Shown: positions 54,752 to 64,000, numbered from the stretch's first letter. The stretch: DNA of 64,000 nt from Paraburkholderia sp. ZP32-5 (GCF_021390495.1 NZ_JAJEJP010000001.1:1178001-1242000); one strand, 5' to 3'. Numbers and translations: made by a program. The notes: generated from the letters alone by a model not told the origin.

Positions 54752-55023
54752 CCCGCGAGCGTCGCTCGCCCATTGCCCGGCTTTCCGGGCGCGGCGCTGC
54801 CCGACGCGCCTTGTCCAGTCGGCCAATCCCACGCGTCGTCAATTGCCGCCGTTATCGAAATCAGTACAATACCCCGCGAATAGGCTTCCCTCGTGGGCTC
54901 CGCGGCCATGTCCGGCCGGCGGGTGCGCGAGCGGGAAGCGGCAAGACAAAACAGCGTGCCCGCAGCACGGGCACCCATGTAACCCTGTTGTTTCGTTTCG
55001 CTTTTTTTGAAAAGTCAACGCAT

Positions 55024-55068
55024 TGTCCACGGACCTGTCCACGGACCTGTCCACAGGAGCTGTGGACA
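55024..55068 (+). repeat. Direct repeats and hairpin before parE
   Basis: TGTCCACGGACC occurs twice in tandem (55024-55047), followed by TGTCCACA, which pairs with TGTGGACA (55061-55068) across GGAGC. The hairpin loop holds the only good Shine-Dalgarno-like GGAG near the parE start, so folding could limit translation. Any of the repeated TGTCCA units could compete for pairing with TGGACA. Confidence 0.55.
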
Positions 55069-55095
55069 ACGATGAACCGACGCACCGAGTCAATC

Positions 55096-57081
55096 ATGTC
55101 TACGAAAAAGCCAAACGCCGCGTATAGCGAAGCGTCGATCAAGGTGTTGAAGGGTCTGGAGCCGGTCAAGCAACGGCCCGGCATGTACACCCGCACCGAG
55201 AATCCGCTGCACATCATTCAGGAAGTCATCGATAACGCGTCGGACGAAGCCCTCGGCGGCTACGGCCGGCAAATCACGGTCACGCTGCACGCGGACCATT
55301 CGGTCTCGGTCGACGACGACGGCCGCGGCATCCCGTTCGGCATGCATCCGGAAGAGGGTGTGCCGGTCGTCGAAATCGTTTTCACGCGCCTGCACGCGGG
55401 CGGCAAGTTCGACAAGGCCGCCGGCGGCGCGTACACGTTCTCGGGCGGCCTGCACGGCGTTGGCGTGTCGGTCACGAACGCGCTGTCCACGCGGCTCGAC
55501 GTCACCGTATGGCGCGACGGCAAGGTCGCCGAACTGAGCTTTGCCCACGGCGATGTCGCGAAACCGCTGCAGGTGCGCGCGGCGACGAAGGCCGACAAGA
55601 AATCCGGCACCCGCGTGACCGCGTGGGCCGATCCGAAATACTTCGATTCGCCGAATCTGCCGCTTGGCGAGCTGCAGCGTCTGTTGCGCTCGAAGGCGGT
55701 GCTGCTGCCGGGCGTCGAAGTCACGCTCATCAACGAGAAGACCGGCGAGCAGCAAAGCTGGAAGTACGAAGATGGTCTGCGCGGCTATCTGCTCGAAGGC
55801 ATGAACGGCAGCGACCTGCTGATTCCGCTGTTCGAAGGCGAGCGCTACGCGGAAAACTCGCGTTCGAACGAGGAGACGTTTGCCGAGGGCGAGGGCGCCG
55901 CATGGGTCGTCGCGTGGAGCGAGGAAGGCCCGCTTACGCGCGAGTCGTACGTGAACCTGATTCCGACGCCCGCGGGCGGCACGCACGAATCGGGTCTGCG
56001 TGATGGGCTCTATCAGGCGGTCAAGAGCTTCGTCGAGCTGCACAATCTGCAGCCGAAGGGCGTCAAGCTGCTCGCCGAAGACGTGTTCGCGCGCGTGTCG
56101 TTCGTGCTGTCGGCGAAGGTGCTCGATCCGCAGTTCCAAGGGCAGATCAAGGAACGGCTGAATAGCCGCGATGCGGTGAAGCTGGTGTCGTCGTTCGCGC
56201 GGCCGGCGCTCGAATTGTGGCTCAACCAGCACGTCGAGCACGGCAAGAAGCTCGCGGACCTCGTGATCAAGCAGGCGCAGGCGCGTACGCGCGCCGGGCA
56301 GAAAGTCGAAAAGCGCAAGAGCTCCGGCGTGGCGGTGTTGCCGGGCAAGCTGACCGATTGCGAATCGACGGAAATCGGCCGCAACGAACTGTTCCTCGTC
56401 GAGGGCGATTCGGCCGGCGGCTCCGCGAAGATGGGCCGCGACAAGGAATATCAGGCGATCCTGCCGCTGCGCGGCAAGGTGCTGAACACGTGGGAAACCG
56501 AGCGTGATCGCCTGTTTGCGAACAACGAAGTACACGATATTTCGGTGGCGATCGGCGTCGATCCGCACAACCCCGACGACAAGGTCGATCTGTCGAATCT
56601 GCGCTACGGCAAGATCTGCATCCTGTCGGATGCGGACGTCGACGGCTCGCACATCCAGGTGCTGCTGCTCACGCTGTTCTTCAAGCATTTCCCGCAATTG
56701 ATCGAACGCGGCCATGTGTGCGTCGCGCGTCCGCCCCTCTTTCGCGTCGATGCGCCCGCGCGCGGCAAGAAGCCCGCGCAGAAGCTCTACGCGCTCGACG
56801 AAGGCGAACTCGAAGCGATTCTCGACAAGTTGCGCAAGGATGGCGTGCGCGACAGCCAGTGGTCAATCAGCCGCTTCAAAGGTCTCGGCGAAATGAGCGC
56901 CGAGCAACTGTGGGACACGACGATGAATCCCGATACGCGCCGTTTGCAACCGGTTGCACTCGGCGAGCTCGATTACGACGCGACCGTCGCGCGCATGACG
57001 ATGCTGATGGGCAAGGGCGAAGCGGCGTCGCGCCGCAGCTGGCTCGAAGAGAAGGGCAACGAAGTGGAAGCGGATATCTGA
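55096..57081 (+). CDS. parE: DNA topoisomerase IV subunit B
   Basis: The 661-aa ATPase subunit of topoisomerase IV, which decatenates daughter chromosomes with ParC. The GHKL ATPase has EVIDNASDEALGGYG, DDGRGIP and GGLHGVGVSVTNAL; the TOPRIM domain has LVEGDSAGGSAKMGRDK and DADVDGSHI. The start is taken at the ATG of MSTKKPNAAYSEASIKVLKGLEPV, the usual N-terminus; an ATG 8 codons upstream (55072) is possible. The apparent frame from 54226 is GC-rich extension through uup. parC follows after 83 bp. Confidence 0.96.
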   Translation: MSTKKPNAAYSEASIKVLKGLEPVKQRPGMYTRTENPLHIIQEVIDNASDEALGGYGRQITVTLHADHSVSVDDDGRGIPFGMHPEEGVPVVEIVFTRLHAGGKFDKAAGGAYTFSGGLHGVGVSVTNALSTRLDVTVWRDGKVAELSFAHGDVAKPLQVRAATKADKKSGTRVTAWADPKYFDSPNLPLGELQRLLRSKAVLLPGVEVTLINEKTGEQQSWKYEDGLRGYLLEGMNGSDLLIPLFEGERYAENSRSNEETFAEGEGAAWVVAWSEEGPLTRESYVNLIPTPAGGTHESGLRDGLYQAVKSFVELHNLQPKGVKLLAEDVFARVSFVLSAKVLDPQFQGQIKERLNSRDAVKLVSSFARPALELWLNQHVEHGKKLADLVIKQAQARTRAGQKVEKRKSSGVAVLPGKLTDCESTEIGRNELFLVEGDSAGGSAKMGRDKEYQAILPLRGKVLNTWETERDRLFANNEVHDISVAIGVDPHNPDDKVDLSNLRYGKICILSDADVDGSHIQVLLLTLFFKHFPQLIERGHVCVARPPLFRVDAPARGKKPAQKLYALDEGELEAILDKLRKDGVRDSQWSISRFKGLGEMSAEQLWDTTMNPDTRRLQPVALGELDYDATVARMTMLMGKGEAASRRSWLEEKGNEVEADI

Positions 57082-57164
57082 GCGCGCGGCGCTTCGGTCT
57101 CAGCCTCGGTCCTGCCTCAATACGGCATACCGCACTTCAAGCCAAACACGGATACGGAATCTAG

Positions 57165-59489
57165 ATGGACGACGATAACACTCTCGACCTTTTCAACGAG
57201 CCGCCTCCCCCGGACGGCGACTTTCTGACGCTCGGCAACTACGCGGAGCGCGCGTACCTCGAATACGCGGTCAGCGTGGTCAAGGGCCGCGCGCTGCCGG
57301 ACGTGTGCGACGGCCAGAAGCCGGTGCAGCGCCGCATCCTGTTCGCGATGAACGAGATGGGCCTCGGCGACAACGCGAAGCCGGTCAAGTCGGCGCGCGT
57401 GGTCGGCGACGTGCTCGGTAAGTACCACCCGCACGGCGACCAGTCCGCGTACGACGCGCTCGTGCGTCTCGCGCAAGACTTCTCGATGCGCTATCCGCTG
57501 ATCGACGGCCAGGGCAACTTCGGCTCGCGCGACGGCGACGGCGCGGCGGCGATGCGTTACACGGAAGCGCGTCTGACGCCGATCGCGAAGCTGCTGCTCG
57601 CTGAAATCGACCAGGGCACGGTCGACTTCATGCCGAACTACGACGGCTCGTTCGAGGAACCGAAGGTGCTGCCGGCGCGTCTGCCGTTCGTGCTGTTGAA
57701 CGGCGCATCGGGCATCGCGGTCGGTCTCGCGACGGAAATTCCGTCGCACAATCTGCGCGAAGTCGCGGGCGCGGCGGTCGCGCTGATTCGTAACCCGAAG
57801 CTGTCGCACGCGGAACTGATGCAGCACGTGCCGGGTCCGGACTTTCCGGGCGGCGGCCAGATCATTTCGAGCGAGGCGGAAATCGCCGCCGCGTACGAAA
57901 CCGGCCGCGGCAGTCTGAAGGTACGCGCGCGCTGGAAGATCGAAGACCTCGCGCGCGGCCAGTGGCAACTGGTGATCACCGAACTGCCACCGAACACGGC
58001 CGCGCAGAAGGTGCTCGAGGAAATCGAAGAGCAGACCAATCCGAAGATCAAGCTCGGCAAGAAGGCGCTGACGCCCGAGCAATTGCAGACCAAACAGACG
58101 TTGCTCGCGCTCGTCGACGCGGTGCGCGACGAGTCCGGCAAGGACGCGCCGGTGCGCCTCGTGTTCGAGCCGAAGTCGAGCCGCATCGATCAGACCGAGT
58201 TCGTCAACACGCTGCTCGCGCATACGAGCCTCGAATCGAACGCGCCGCTGAACATGGTGATGGTCGGCGGCGATGGCCGGCCGCGTCAGAAGGGCTTGAG
58301 CGAAGTCCTGCAGGAGTGGGTCGCGTTCCGCTTCGCGACGGTCACGCGCCGCACGCGGCATCGGCTGTCGAAGGTCGACGACCGGATCCATATTCTCGAA
58401 GGCCGGATGATCGTCTTCCTGAATATCGACGAAGTGATCCGCATCATCCGTGAATCGGACGAACCGAAGGTCGCGCTGATGGCCGCGTTCGGGCTGTCCG
58501 ACCGGCAGGCCGAAGACATTCTCGAAATCCGTTTGCGTCAGTTGGCGCGGCTCGAAAAGATCAAGATCGAGAAGGAACTGGCCGAGTTGCGCGACGAGAA
58601 GGCCAAGCTCGAAGAGCTGCTCGGCAACGAATCGGCGATGAAACGCCAGCTGATCAAGGAAATCGAAGCCGACGCGAAGCAATACGGCGACGAGCGCCGC
58701 ACGTTGATCCAGCAGGAAAAGCGCGCGACGTTCGAGGCGCGCGTGGTCGACGAACCTGTGACGGTGGTGGTGTCGCAAAAGGGCTGGGTGCGCGCGCTGA
58801 AGGGTCATGGGCTCGATAACGCCGGCTTCACCTTCAAGGCCGGCGACGGGCTCTATGCGGCGTTCCAGTGTCGCACGCCGGATACGCTGATCGCGTGGGG
58901 CAGCAACGGCCGCGTCTATTCGGTCGCGGTCGCGATGCTGCCGGGCGGACGCGGCGACGGCGTGCCGGTCACGTCGCTGATCGAGTTGGAGTCGGGCAGC
59001 CATTTGATGCATTACTACGCGGCATCGGCGGAACAGGCGCTGCTGCTCGCGTCGAGCAACGGCTTCGGCTTCATCGCGAAGGTCGGCGATATGGTGAGCC
59101 GCGTGAAGGCCGGCAAGTCGTTCATGACGATCGACGCGGGCGCGACGCCGCTCGCGCCGATGCCGATGCTGCCGGATGCCGGGCAGGTCGCGTGTCTGTC
59201 GTCGGGCGGACGTCTGCTGGTGTTCGGTCTCGACGAGATGAAGACGCTGTCGGGCGGCGGACGCGGCGTCACGCTGATGGCGCTCGACGACAACGAGTCT
59301 CTCGTGCAGGCGCTCGCGATCAACGCGGCCGGTGTGATGCTGATCGGCACGCGCCGCGGCGGCCGTCTCGACGAAGAGAAACTGAGCGGCGCAGCGCTCG
59401 CGCCGCATGTCGGCAAACGCGCGCGTAAGGGACGCTCGCCGGAGAGCAAGCTGAAGCTCGACGGCATGCGCCCGGTGATGCCCGGTTGA
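57165..59489 (+). CDS. parC: DNA topoisomerase IV subunit A
   Basis: The 774-aa DNA-cleaving subunit. The active-site tyrosine is Y132 ([10 protein letters not shown]); the conserved [16 protein letters not shown] and GKYHPHGD blocks precede it; a coiled-coil gate and C-terminal beta-pinwheel follow. In the quinolone pocket, the residue equal to E. coli Ser80 is Gln93 and that equal to Glu84 is Asp97 ([10 protein letters not shown]). The ATG has a GGAA-type ribosome site. It is co-transcribed with parE, with a terminator-like hairpin at the end. Confidence 0.96.
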   Translation: MDDDNTLDLFNEPPPPDGDFLTLGNYAERAYLEYAVSVVKGRALPDVCDGQKPVQRRILFAMNEMGLGDNAKPVKSARVVGDVLGKYHPHGDQSAYDALVRLAQDFSMRYPLIDGQGNFGSRDGDGAAAMRYTEARLTPIAKLLLAEIDQGTVDFMPNYDGSFEEPKVLPARLPFVLLNGASGIAVGLATEIPSHNLREVAGAAVALIRNPKLSHAELMQHVPGPDFPGGGQIISSEAEIAAAYETGRGSLKVRARWKIEDLARGQWQLVITELPPNTAAQKVLEEIEEQTNPKIKLGKKALTPEQLQTKQTLLALVDAVRDESGKDAPVRLVFEPKSSRIDQTEFVNTLLAHTSLESNAPLNMVMVGGDGRPRQKGLSEVLQEWVAFRFATVTRRTRHRLSKVDDRIHILEGRMIVFLNIDEVIRIIRESDEPKVALMAAFGLSDRQAEDILEIRLRQLARLEKIKIEKELAELRDEKAKLEELLGNESAMKRQLIKEIEADAKQYGDERRTLIQQEKRATFEARVVDEPVTVVVSQKGWVRALKGHGLDNAGFTFKAGDGLYAAFQCRTPDTLIAWGSNGRVYSVAVAMLPGGRGDGVPVTSLIELESGSHLMHYYAASAEQALLLASSNGFGFIAKVGDMVSRVKAGKSFMTIDAGATPLAPMPMLPDAGQVACLSSGGRLLVFGLDEMKTLSGGGRGVTLMALDDNESLVQALAINAAGVMLIGTRRGGRLDEEKLSGAALAPHVGKRARKGRSPESKLKLDGMRPVMPG

Positions 59490-59506
59490 CGAAGTCGACC
59501 CGGGAC

Positions 59507-59546
59507 AACGGCGTGTGCCTGACAGCATGCGAGACGCACGCCGTTT
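59507..59546 (+). terminator. Terminator after parC
   Basis: A 9-bp stem AACGGCGTG (59507-59515) and CACGCCGTT (59537-59545) around a 21-base loop, then TTA. The long loop lowers confidence. Confidence 0.5.
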
Positions 59547-59705
59547 ATCGCAAAAGATAACCACACAATAATCACGCAACTAGCACCGGCGCCCGGAACT
59601 GCATGTAGCACGCGCGGTCGAATGCGCTCAGTAGCCGCTGTCGAAAATCAACTGGGCCGAATCAACTGGCCAAGCGGCGTGGCGTCGTCGGGAGAGGAAA
59701 ACTAG

Positions 59706-60164
59706 ATGAACAAGGCTATTGAGATCGCGCTGTTTCTGCATTTGCTCGGGGTGGCGGTGTGGGTCGGCGGCATGATATTCGCGCATTTTTGCCTGCGTCC
59801 GGCGCTCGGCGATTTGTCGCCGCAATTGCGTTTGCCGCTTTGGGAGTCGGTGTTCGGCCGCTTCTTCAACTGGGTCGGCGTTTCGGTGCTGGTGATTCTG
59901 ATCAGCGGCGGCTTCCTGCTGATGCAATTCGGCGGCGGTCACGCGACCTGGCCTCTGCACGCGATGGCCGGCCTCGGCATCATGATGATGCTGATCTTCG
60001 GGCATATCCGCTTCGCGGTGTTTCCGCGCATCCGTCGCGCGGTGCAGGCGCAGAAGTGGCCCGATGGCGCGCGGGCGGTCGGCACGATCCGGCGTCTGGT
60101 GTTGATCAATATCGTGCTGGGCGTCGTGACGATCGGCGTCGCGGTACTGTCGCGCGGGTTCTAA
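59706..60164 (+). CDS. CopD-like four-helix membrane protein
   Basis: A 152-aa inner-membrane protein with four hydrophobic helices and the CopD-domain features: early HLLGVAVWVGGMIFAHFCLRP with a histidine in TM1, a W/G-rich TM2-3 (WVGVSVLVILISGGFLLMQFG), and basic loop RRAVQAQKWPDGARAVGTIRR. CopD proteins are linked to copper uptake, with b-type haem relatives; the helix histidines could bind haem or copper. AGAGG lies 8 bases before the ATG. No copC is adjacent. It converges with the chromate transporter gene. Confidence 0.85.
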   Translation: MNKAIEIALFLHLLGVAVWVGGMIFAHFCLRPALGDLSPQLRLPLWESVFGRFFNWVGVSVLVILISGGFLLMQFGGGHATWPLHAMAGLGIMMMLIFGHIRFAVFPRIRRAVQAQKWPDGARAVGTIRRLVLINIVLGVVTIGVAVLSRGF

Positions 60165-60190
60165 GCAGGATCGCGATCAACGTTGCGGCG

Positions 60191-60226
60191 GCGTTGCGGG
60201 CTGCGTTGCGGGCTGCGTTGCGGGCT
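60191..60226. repeat. Three tandem copies of a 12-bp repeat
   Basis: GCGTTGCGGGCT is repeated exactly three times (60191-60202, 60203-60214, 60215-60226), preceded by a partial GTTGCGGCG. It lies in the 89-bp gap between the converging copD-like and chromate transporter genes. It is a likely slippage-prone minisatellite. Confidence 0.9.
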
Positions 60227-60253
60227 ATCTATCGCCCGCGATGCCAGACCGAA

Positions 60254-61468
60254 TCAGAACGACGCGCCGTGCGTGGCGAGCCACACTCCGCACACCACAG
60301 CAACCGTCCCATACACCGCGTACACCGGCACCCTCAGCTTCGCGAAGCACATGACCGAGAACAGCGCGGTCAGCAGATAGATCGGCTCTAACGGCACATG
60401 CGCGCCAATGCGCAGCACCGCGACCGCGAGAAACGCGGTCGTGACCGCGCGCAGAATCCGCATGCCATGCTCGAAGCGCGGGTTCGCCTTCAACTGATGC
60501 AGATGCCGCTGCGCGAGCACGACGAGGCAGCCCGACGGCACGAACAGCGCGAGTGTCGCGATCAGCGCGCCGGCCCAGCCGTCCACCAGATAGCCGAAGA
60601 ACGGCACCACATTCAACAGCGGTCCAGGCGACAACGGCGACAGCGAGAACGCGAGCGTGAAGTCGTTGTCCGATACGCCGACCGCCGGCGTGACGAACAG
60701 CGTCTTCAATACCGGCAATGCGGAGAAGCCGCCGCCGAACAGCGTCATCCCGGCACCCGCGAGTCGCGGCCACAACAGCGCCAATTCATAGCGGTGCGGC
60801 AGCGGCAACGCGAACAGCACGAGCAGTATGGCGAGCGCGGCCAGTATCCGGTAGTCGCCGCGTTCGAACGACACGTTCAGGCGCGTGTCGCGCTCCGGGC
60901 TCGCGAACCAGCCGGCGCCGAAGGCCGCACCGAGCATCACCACATACGCGGCCGCGCTGTGCGCATAGAAGAGCGCGATGCAGCCGAGCACCGCCGCGCA
61001 CCATTCGAGCTTGCCGCGCACGAGCGCGCGCGTCTGCTTGTACCAGGTGACCGCGATCAGCGTCGCGAGCACGACGCTGAAGTGATGCAGCAGTGTTTGC
61101 GACGCGACCGCGTGCACGAGCGGTGTGCGGTAGAAGATCGCGAACAGCGTCATCAGCGTGAAGAACGGCAGCACGCTCGCGATGCCCGCGACCCACGCGC
61201 CGGATCGTCCGCGCAGCGCATGGCCGAGTTGTACGGCGACGTTGCAGCCCACCGGCCCCGGCACCATCCACGCCAATGCGATCAGATCCGAGAACGCGAC
61301 GCGCGACAGGCGCCCCTCGCGTTCGACATAGTGATGTTCCAGTTGCGCCATCAGCGCGAGGCCGCCCCACGATAGCGACGACAGGCCGAGCACGACCCGG
61401 AACAGCGTCCATAGCGGTTCCCGTTGGCCGTGTCTGGCGGCATCCTCGGTGGTGATGATGGTCTGCAT
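60254..61468 (-). CDS. chrA: Chromate transporter, two-domain (CHR family)
   Basis: A 404-aa inner-membrane protein with two homologous halves of the chromate transporter domain in inverted orientation. Half 1 carries LSWGGLALMAQLEHHYVEREG and AWMVPGPVGCNVAVQLGHALRG; half 2 carries GAGMTLFGGGFSALPVLK, SLSPLSPGPLLNVVPFFGY and ATLALFVPSGCL. The family exports chromate, driven by proton force, though many chromosomal members have other roles. The ATG at 61468 (MQTIITTED) is preferred to a GTG 7 codons upstream; neither has a strong ribosome site. No chrB regulator is adjacent. It lies 36 bp downstream of the GGDEF-EAL gene. Confidence 0.9.
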   Translation of the reverse strand: MQTIITTEDAARHGQREPLWTLFRVVLGLSSLSWGGLALMAQLEHHYVEREGRLSRVAFSDLIALAWMVPGPVGCNVAVQLGHALRGRSGAWVAGIASVLPFFTLMTLFAIFYRTPLVHAVASQTLLHHFSVVLATLIAVTWYKQTRALVRGKLEWCAAVLGCIALFYAHSAAAYVVMLGAAFGAGWFASPERDTRLNVSFERGDYRILAALAILLVLFALPLPHRYELALLWPRLAGAGMTLFGGGFSALPVLKTLFVTPAVGVSDNDFTLAFSLSPLSPGPLLNVVPFFGYLVDGWAGALIATLALFVPSGCLVVLAQRHLHQLKANPRFEHGMRILRAVTTAFLAVAVLRIGAHVPLEPIYLLTALFSVMCFAKLRVPVYAVYGTVAVVCGVWLATHGASF

Positions 61469-61504
61469 GGCGCAATGCGCGCCCGGCACACGGGCGCCGG
61501 TCCT

Positions 61505-63868
61505 TTAGTTGTTGGTGCTGGACATGCTGCTCGTGCTGTCGCTTTCCTGCGCGGCGTGGCGCCCGGCGCCGCTGCTCACGCCGCATACCCCGAAGCGCTC
61601 CAGCAGCGCCGGGGTCGCCTCGACCGGCACCGGACGCGAGAACAGGAAACCCTGTGCCTCGATATGGCCGAGCGCGGCCAGCCACGCGATCTGTTCCTCG
61701 GTTTCGGTACCCTCGACCACCACGGTGAGCCCGAGCGAGCGCGCAAGGTTGACGATCGCGGTGACCATCACGCGGACGCTGCGGTCGCCCGGAATCGCCT
61801 GCACGAACGAGCGGTCCACCTTCAGCGTATCGACGGAGAAGCGGTTCAGATACGACAGCGACGAATAGCCGGTGCCGAAATCGTCGAGCGCGATGCGTAC
61901 GCCGAGGCGCTTCAGCGCGAAGATTTTTTCGGAGACGAGCTCTGGATATTCCATCATCGTCGTCTCGGTGATTTCGAGTTCGAGGCGGCGCGCCGAGATG
62001 CCGCTTTCCTCGATCGCGCGCGAGATCGTTTCGAACAGATCGCCGCGCCAGAATTGCACCGCCGAAATATTCACCGCGAGCGACAGCGTGTCGTAGCCCT
62101 GTTGCTGCCACAGCGCGAGCTGCCGGCACGCGGTGTCGATCACGAAGTCGCCGATCGGCACGATCAGTCCGGTCGATTCCGCGACCGGGATGAATTCGTT
62201 GGCGGGAATCAGCCCGTGCTGCGGATGGTTCCAGCGCACCAGCGCCTCGAAGCCGGTGATGCAGCGAAGCGTCAGATCGATCTTCGGCTGATACGCGAGA
62301 AACAGTTGCCCCTCGGCGAGCGCGACGCGCAACTGCTGTTCCCACTTCATCAAGTGGTCAGCGCGATGCGACAGATGCGGCGAATAGAACTGGTAGCAGT
62401 TCTTGCCGGCGTCCTTCGCGCTGTACATCGCGAGGTCGGCCTTCTTCAGCAGATCGATTTCGCTTTCGTTCGTGACCGAGTACAGCGCGATGCCGATGCT
62501 CGCATGCAGCACGAACGCACTGCCACGCACTTCGAATGGTTTCGAGAACGCCTCGCCGGCGGCTTCGGCGAGCGTGACCGCGCGCTTTTCGACATCGTCG
62601 CCCTTGATCACGACGACGAACTCGTCGCCGCCGATGCGCGACAGCGCGCCACCTTCGCCGACCGCGGCGGCGAGCCGTGACGCGGTCATTTGCAGCACGA
62701 TGTCGCCGGCGTTGTGGCCGAGTGTGTCGTTGACGGTCTTGAAGTTGTCGAGGTCGATAAAGAGGATCGCGAGGCGGCCGAGATTGAACGGCTGCGCGAC
62801 GTCATGGCGCAGCGCCTGCAAGGTTGCATAGCGGTTGCGCAGGCCGGTCAGCAGATCGTATTCGACGAGGTGCGTCATCTCGCGTTCGCGGCCGAGCAGC
62901 TTGCCGATCAGGCCGGTCGCGACCGCGAAGAAGCTCAGCATCGCCAGCGAGATGAAGCCCGCCATCAGCAGATAGACGTTGCGCGTGTGGTTGTAGTCGG
63001 CGAACTCTTCGGCTTGCGAAAGACCGACCAGCACGCCGAGCGGATAGCCGTCGATATGCCGGTACGACACGATGCGCGTGACGTTGTCGATCGAATCGAC
63101 GTAGGTGCCCGACACGTGTTCCGAGGTCGGATAGGTGCCGCTCGCGGAGAACGTGCTGCTCGCGCGGTGCGCGTTGCCGGTGCGCCGCGCGAGCACGGTG
63201 CCGTTGTCCGAGATCACCGCGATCACGCCTTCGCGGCCGATTGCCGCGTTGTTGTAGAAGTCGGACGTGAAATAGCTCGGATCTTCGGAGACCACCACGA
63301 CGCCCGCGAACGTACCGTCCGGATGATTCAGACGGCGCGTCATCTGCAGCGTCCATTGACCCGACACGCGGCCGAGCACCGGCTTGCTGATATACAGCTG
63401 ATCGTCGTTCTCGTGCTCGTGGACCTTGAAGTGCTCGCGATCGGACAGGTCGATGTGCTTCGGATTGAGTTCGGCGGTATTGGCGATCAGCTTGCCGTGT
63501 TCGTCGATGAGCGACACCTGCACGAGCGTTTCGCTTTGCACGACGCCTTTTTCGACCGTGCTCGCGAGATCGAAATGATTCGGCGTTTTTTCGAACTCGT
63601 ATTTGACGAAGCGGGTGATCTGATCGACCTGGTGGATCGCCTTGATCGTGTGCTGTTCGAGCGCAGCGGAAAGAATTGCGGATGAGGCCATCGCTTCGCG
63701 ATAGGTCGCTTCCTTTTCGACCGACAGGCGCGCGAAGATGACCGTCCATAGCAGAATCAACACCAGCACGCCGAGCGCGGGAATGACGAGCAGCGCCCGC
63801 CGGCGCGTGATCATCGGATCACGGCGCGGCCTGGCTTCGCGCGGGTCGGAGAAGCGGGACTGACTCAT
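61505..63868 (-). CDS. Membrane GGDEF-EAL protein (putative dual c-di-GMP enzyme)
   Basis: A 787-aa protein: TM1 at about residues 25-48, a Cache-type periplasmic sensor of about 270 residues, TM2 near 312-335, GGDEF, then EAL. The cyclase motif RIGGDEF is intact but has no RxxD I-site five residues before it. The EAL domain keeps its catalytic set: EALVRW, ELEITET, DDFGTGYSS, LKVDRSF and EGTETEEQ, so both activities are possible. The ATG at 63868 is chosen among several in-frame starts (63814 and an upstream TTG); none has a clear ribosome site. The Ser-rich tail (SDSTSSMSSTNN) is disordered. The upstream 132 bp to the window end hold no supported gene. Confidence 0.92.
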   Translation of the reverse strand: MSQSRFSDPREARPRRDPMITRRRALLVIPALGVLVLILLWTVIFARLSVEKEATYREAMASSAILSAALEQHTIKAIHQVDQITRFVKYEFEKTPNHFDLASTVEKGVVQSETLVQVSLIDEHGKLIANTAELNPKHIDLSDREHFKVHEHENDDQLYISKPVLGRVSGQWTLQMTRRLNHPDGTFAGVVVVSEDPSYFTSDFYNNAAIGREGVIAVISDNGTVLARRTGNAHRASSTFSASGTYPTSEHVSGTYVDSIDNVTRIVSYRHIDGYPLGVLVGLSQAEEFADYNHTRNVYLLMAGFISLAMLSFFAVATGLIGKLLGREREMTHLVEYDLLTGLRNRYATLQALRHDVAQPFNLGRLAILFIDLDNFKTVNDTLGHNAGDIVLQMTASRLAAAVGEGGALSRIGGDEFVVVIKGDDVEKRAVTLAEAAGEAFSKPFEVRGSAFVLHASIGIALYSVTNESEIDLLKKADLAMYSAKDAGKNCYQFYSPHLSHRADHLMKWEQQLRVALAEGQLFLAYQPKIDLTLRCITGFEALVRWNHPQHGLIPANEFIPVAESTGLIVPIGDFVIDTACRQLALWQQQGYDTLSLAVNISAVQFWRGDLFETISRAIEESGISARRLELEITETTMMEYPELVSEKIFALKRLGVRIALDDFGTGYSSLSYLNRFSVDTLKVDRSFVQAIPGDRSVRVMVTAIVNLARSLGLTVVVEGTETEEQIAWLAALGHIEAQGFLFSRPVPVEATPALLERFGVCGVSSGAGRHAAQESDSTSSMSSTNN

Positions 63869-64000
63869 CGTGCGGGCCGTGGCTGCAGACGGGCCAGTTG
63901 CAAATGCATGGGCATCGACTGCGCTAGTTGGTTGGATGGCTGCATGTGACCAGGGTGCCAAAGCTGCTGCGCAGGAGGAGGGGGCGTGATGCCGTGCCTG

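Noticed and set aside
54226..55095. Long N-terminal extension of the parE frame into uup
   Set aside because: The extra 290 residues are Arg-rich, overlap uup in another frame and are absent from ParE proteins.
57117..59579. 820-aa minus-strand frame opposite parC
   Set aside because: It is the antisense shadow of parC: Arg/Asp/His-rich composition, no ribosome site, and parC is certain on the plus strand.
63989..64000. Possible plus-strand gene start at the window end (GGAGGAGG then ATG)
   Set aside because: Only four codons are visible, so no gene can be supported.

Overview
The window reads as a chromosomal segment of a betaproteobacterium of the family Burkholderiaceae, most likely Paraburkholderia. 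Evidence is the high GC content, the dense coding with strongly GC-biased third positions, the Burkholderia-type porin, a ParC with the betaproteobacterial form of the quinolone pocket, and the nadE-glnB neighbourhood. This assignment is inferred from gene content. There is no rRNA, CRISPR array, prophage or insertion sequence. One tRNA gene (Arg, anticodon CCT) is present.

Layout. 1-11.2 kb is an accessory-type catabolic block: a truncated hydantoinase-B gene and a CaiB-type CoA-transferase on the plus strand face a minus-strand operon of a second, paralogous CoA-transferase, an MFS carrier and a D-2-hydroxyacid dehydrogenase. That operon has repeated LacI-type operators next to a divergent lacI-family gene. 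An IclR regulator is divergent from a fumarylacetoacetate-hydrolase-family gene and a second-copy-like dapB, with a perfect 9+2+9 dyad between them. 11.3-25.2 kb holds a chemoreceptor, an FUSC membrane protein, a GIY-YIG protein, a FemAB-like protein, nadE with glnB, a porin, an amino-acid ABC operon without a binding protein, and a pirin. 25.3-34.3 kb holds a Spy-like periplasmic protein divergent from an OmpR/EnvZ-type pair, a diguanylate cyclase, and a NitT/TauT-type ABC system with two fused permease domains. 34.4-42.5 kb holds two overlapping paralogous lipoproteins, two sigma-54 activators, four very small proteins and otsA. 42.8-52.4 kb holds a DHA2-type MFS pump, a YbhB-like protein, a dcm-vsr pair, CsbD, two glutathione transferases, tiny membrane proteins, the tRNA, rubredoxin and a DUF4399 protein. 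52.7-64 kb holds uup, parE-parC, a CopD-like protein, a chromate transporter and a GGDEF-EAL protein.

Main observation. Six intergenic regions between 37.2 and 47.9 kb each contain a correctly oriented GG-N10-GC element with a TTGC -12 core, which is the sigma-54 promoter form. They precede the DUF883 protein, an 84-aa membrane protein, a sigma-54 response regulator, an 81-aa proline-rich protein, trehalose-6-phosphate synthase (otsA) and CsbD. Two of them also share a 16-17 bp upstream motif. Two paralogous sigma-54 activators lie in the middle. I infer a sigma-54-controlled stress/envelope module containing trehalose synthesis, in place of the RpoS control known for such genes in enteric bacteria. 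This is testable but not proven from sequence alone.

Other points: a solitary Dcm methylase with an N-terminal helix-turn-helix and a dyad upstream of its own gene; an orphan intrinsic terminator that suggests a small RNA at about 47.1 kb; and direct-repeat half-sites in the promoter region of the two-component system.
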